64,000 nt of DNA from Bacteroidia bacterium (GTDB lineage: Bacteria > Bacteroidota > Bacteroidia > J057), in assembly GCA_041391665.1 (NCBI GenBank), contig JAWKNO010000003.1, positions 1,674,001 to 1,738,000 on the forward strand, in the 5' to 3' direction. Below, piece by piece: positions 63,770-64,000 of the stretch. The notes under the pieces were generated by a model. It ran no database searches, was not told where the DNA came from, and saw nothing but the letters and a program-made list of their open reading frames with translations. Numbering within the stretch: the first letter of the stretch is position 1; every line of letters starts with the position of its first letter. Position numbers and translations under genes: made by a program.

Positions 63770-64000
63770 ATCTCCGATCAACATCTCGAAGGTTCACGCA
63801 GAGTACGCAAAGGAATCGCAGAGTTTCGCAAAGGCATCTGCGTTCCTCTGCGTGGTACTCTGCGTAATCTGCGTTCAAAAGCAGGGAAATGATCTCCGAT
63901 CAACATCTCGAAGGTTCACGCAGAGTACGCAAAGGAATCGCAGAGTTTCGCAAAGGCATCTGCGTTTCTCAGCGTGGTAATCTGCGTTCAAAAGCAGGGG
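63770..64000. repeat. Two tandem copies of a 122-bp palindrome-rich repeat (CACGCAGAG family), cut by the window end
   Basis: Copy 1 begins at about 63770 and copy 2 at about 63892, period 122. They are nearly identical except that copy 2 lacks a 9-bp ACTCTGCGT segment. Each contains inverted CACGCAGAG / CTCTGCGTG (63795-63803 with 63846-63854 in copy 1) and internal direct repeats of CGCAGAGT and CGCAAAGG. Similar repeats (CACGCAGAGACGCAGAG type) are familiar in many bacterial genomes. No gene is seen in 63709-64000. Confidence 0.85.

Noticed and set aside
1..64000. tRNA, rRNA, prophage, transposase or integrase genes
   Set aside because: None could be recognised on either strand; no cloverleaf-type or recombinase motif was convincing by eye.

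Overview
The window looks like chromosomal DNA of a Bacteroidota bacterium, probably from the Saprospiria/Cytophagia side of the phylum. Four secreted proteins end in type IX secretion (T9SS) sorting domains: two of the gliding-motility type B (1-4007, 18362-20740) and two of type A (13814-16450, 49101-50237). There is also a hybrid two-component regulator, a DnaG primase without zinc ligands, several TAnnTTTG -7 promoter boxes, and DUF1080 and DUF5117-type proteins. I see no rRNA, tRNA, transposase, prophage or CRISPR array. Most of the window is ordinary core chromosome with small operons and very tight convergent junctions.

Layout. 1-6 kb: the 3' part of a giant PKD/Ig-like T9SS adhesin, then an ECF sigma factor with a partner that appears to join one inner-membrane helix to an outer-membrane beta-barrel. 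6-10.2 kb: polysaccharide export (a Wzz-like protein and an eight-SLBB Wza-like protein). 10.3-18.2 kb: methylmalonyl-CoA epimerase, phosphatidylserine decarboxylase, lptB with a GH3-family gene, and recJ with a secreted propeller protein. 18.3-25.3 kb: a second type B T9SS protein, an enolase-superfamily enzyme divergent from a HisA-like protein, dgkA, ybjQ, ridA and eda. 25.4-27 kb: a fatty acid desaturase with an unknown partner. 27.2-33.5 kb: a DM9-repeat lectin-like gene, an aerolysin-like pore-forming gene and a large hybrid two-component regulator, all on the minus strand. 34-40.2 kb: hexuronate catabolism (kdgK, a secreted DUF1080 protein, uxuA, an SDR fructuronate reductase and a divergent LacI regulator), interrupted by a 461-bp heptanucleotide array. 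40.3-42.8 kb: hsp20-dnaK with a phased TGNCA element. 42.8-53 kb: an SDR, a mutarotase, YceI, a YiaK-like dehydrogenase, a PAS histidine kinase, an NHL-like T9SS protein, purD, a thioredoxin lipoprotein and a SanA-like protein. 53.9-60.2 kb: dnaG, a zinc metalloprotease, odhB and a VanZ protein. 60.2-64 kb: a Tat-exported UxuA-like protein divergent from a GMC oxidoreductase and its subunit 3, ending in a truncated 122-bp repeat.

How the genes fit together. The SDR reductase, UxuA, KdgK and the unlinked Eda give a nearly complete route from fructuronate to pyruvate and glyceraldehyde 3-phosphate; only the uronate isomerase (UxaC) is not seen here. A second, exported UxuA-like protein beside a flavin sugar dehydrogenase suggests additional sugar-acid chemistry in the envelope.

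The most unusual locus is 27189-28999. Its two adjacent leaderless genes carry the two modules (DM9 lectin and aerolysin-type pore former) that are fused in the eukaryotic natterin toxins. This is the best candidate for an undescribed system. The assignment rests on sequence pattern only and needs structure prediction to confirm.
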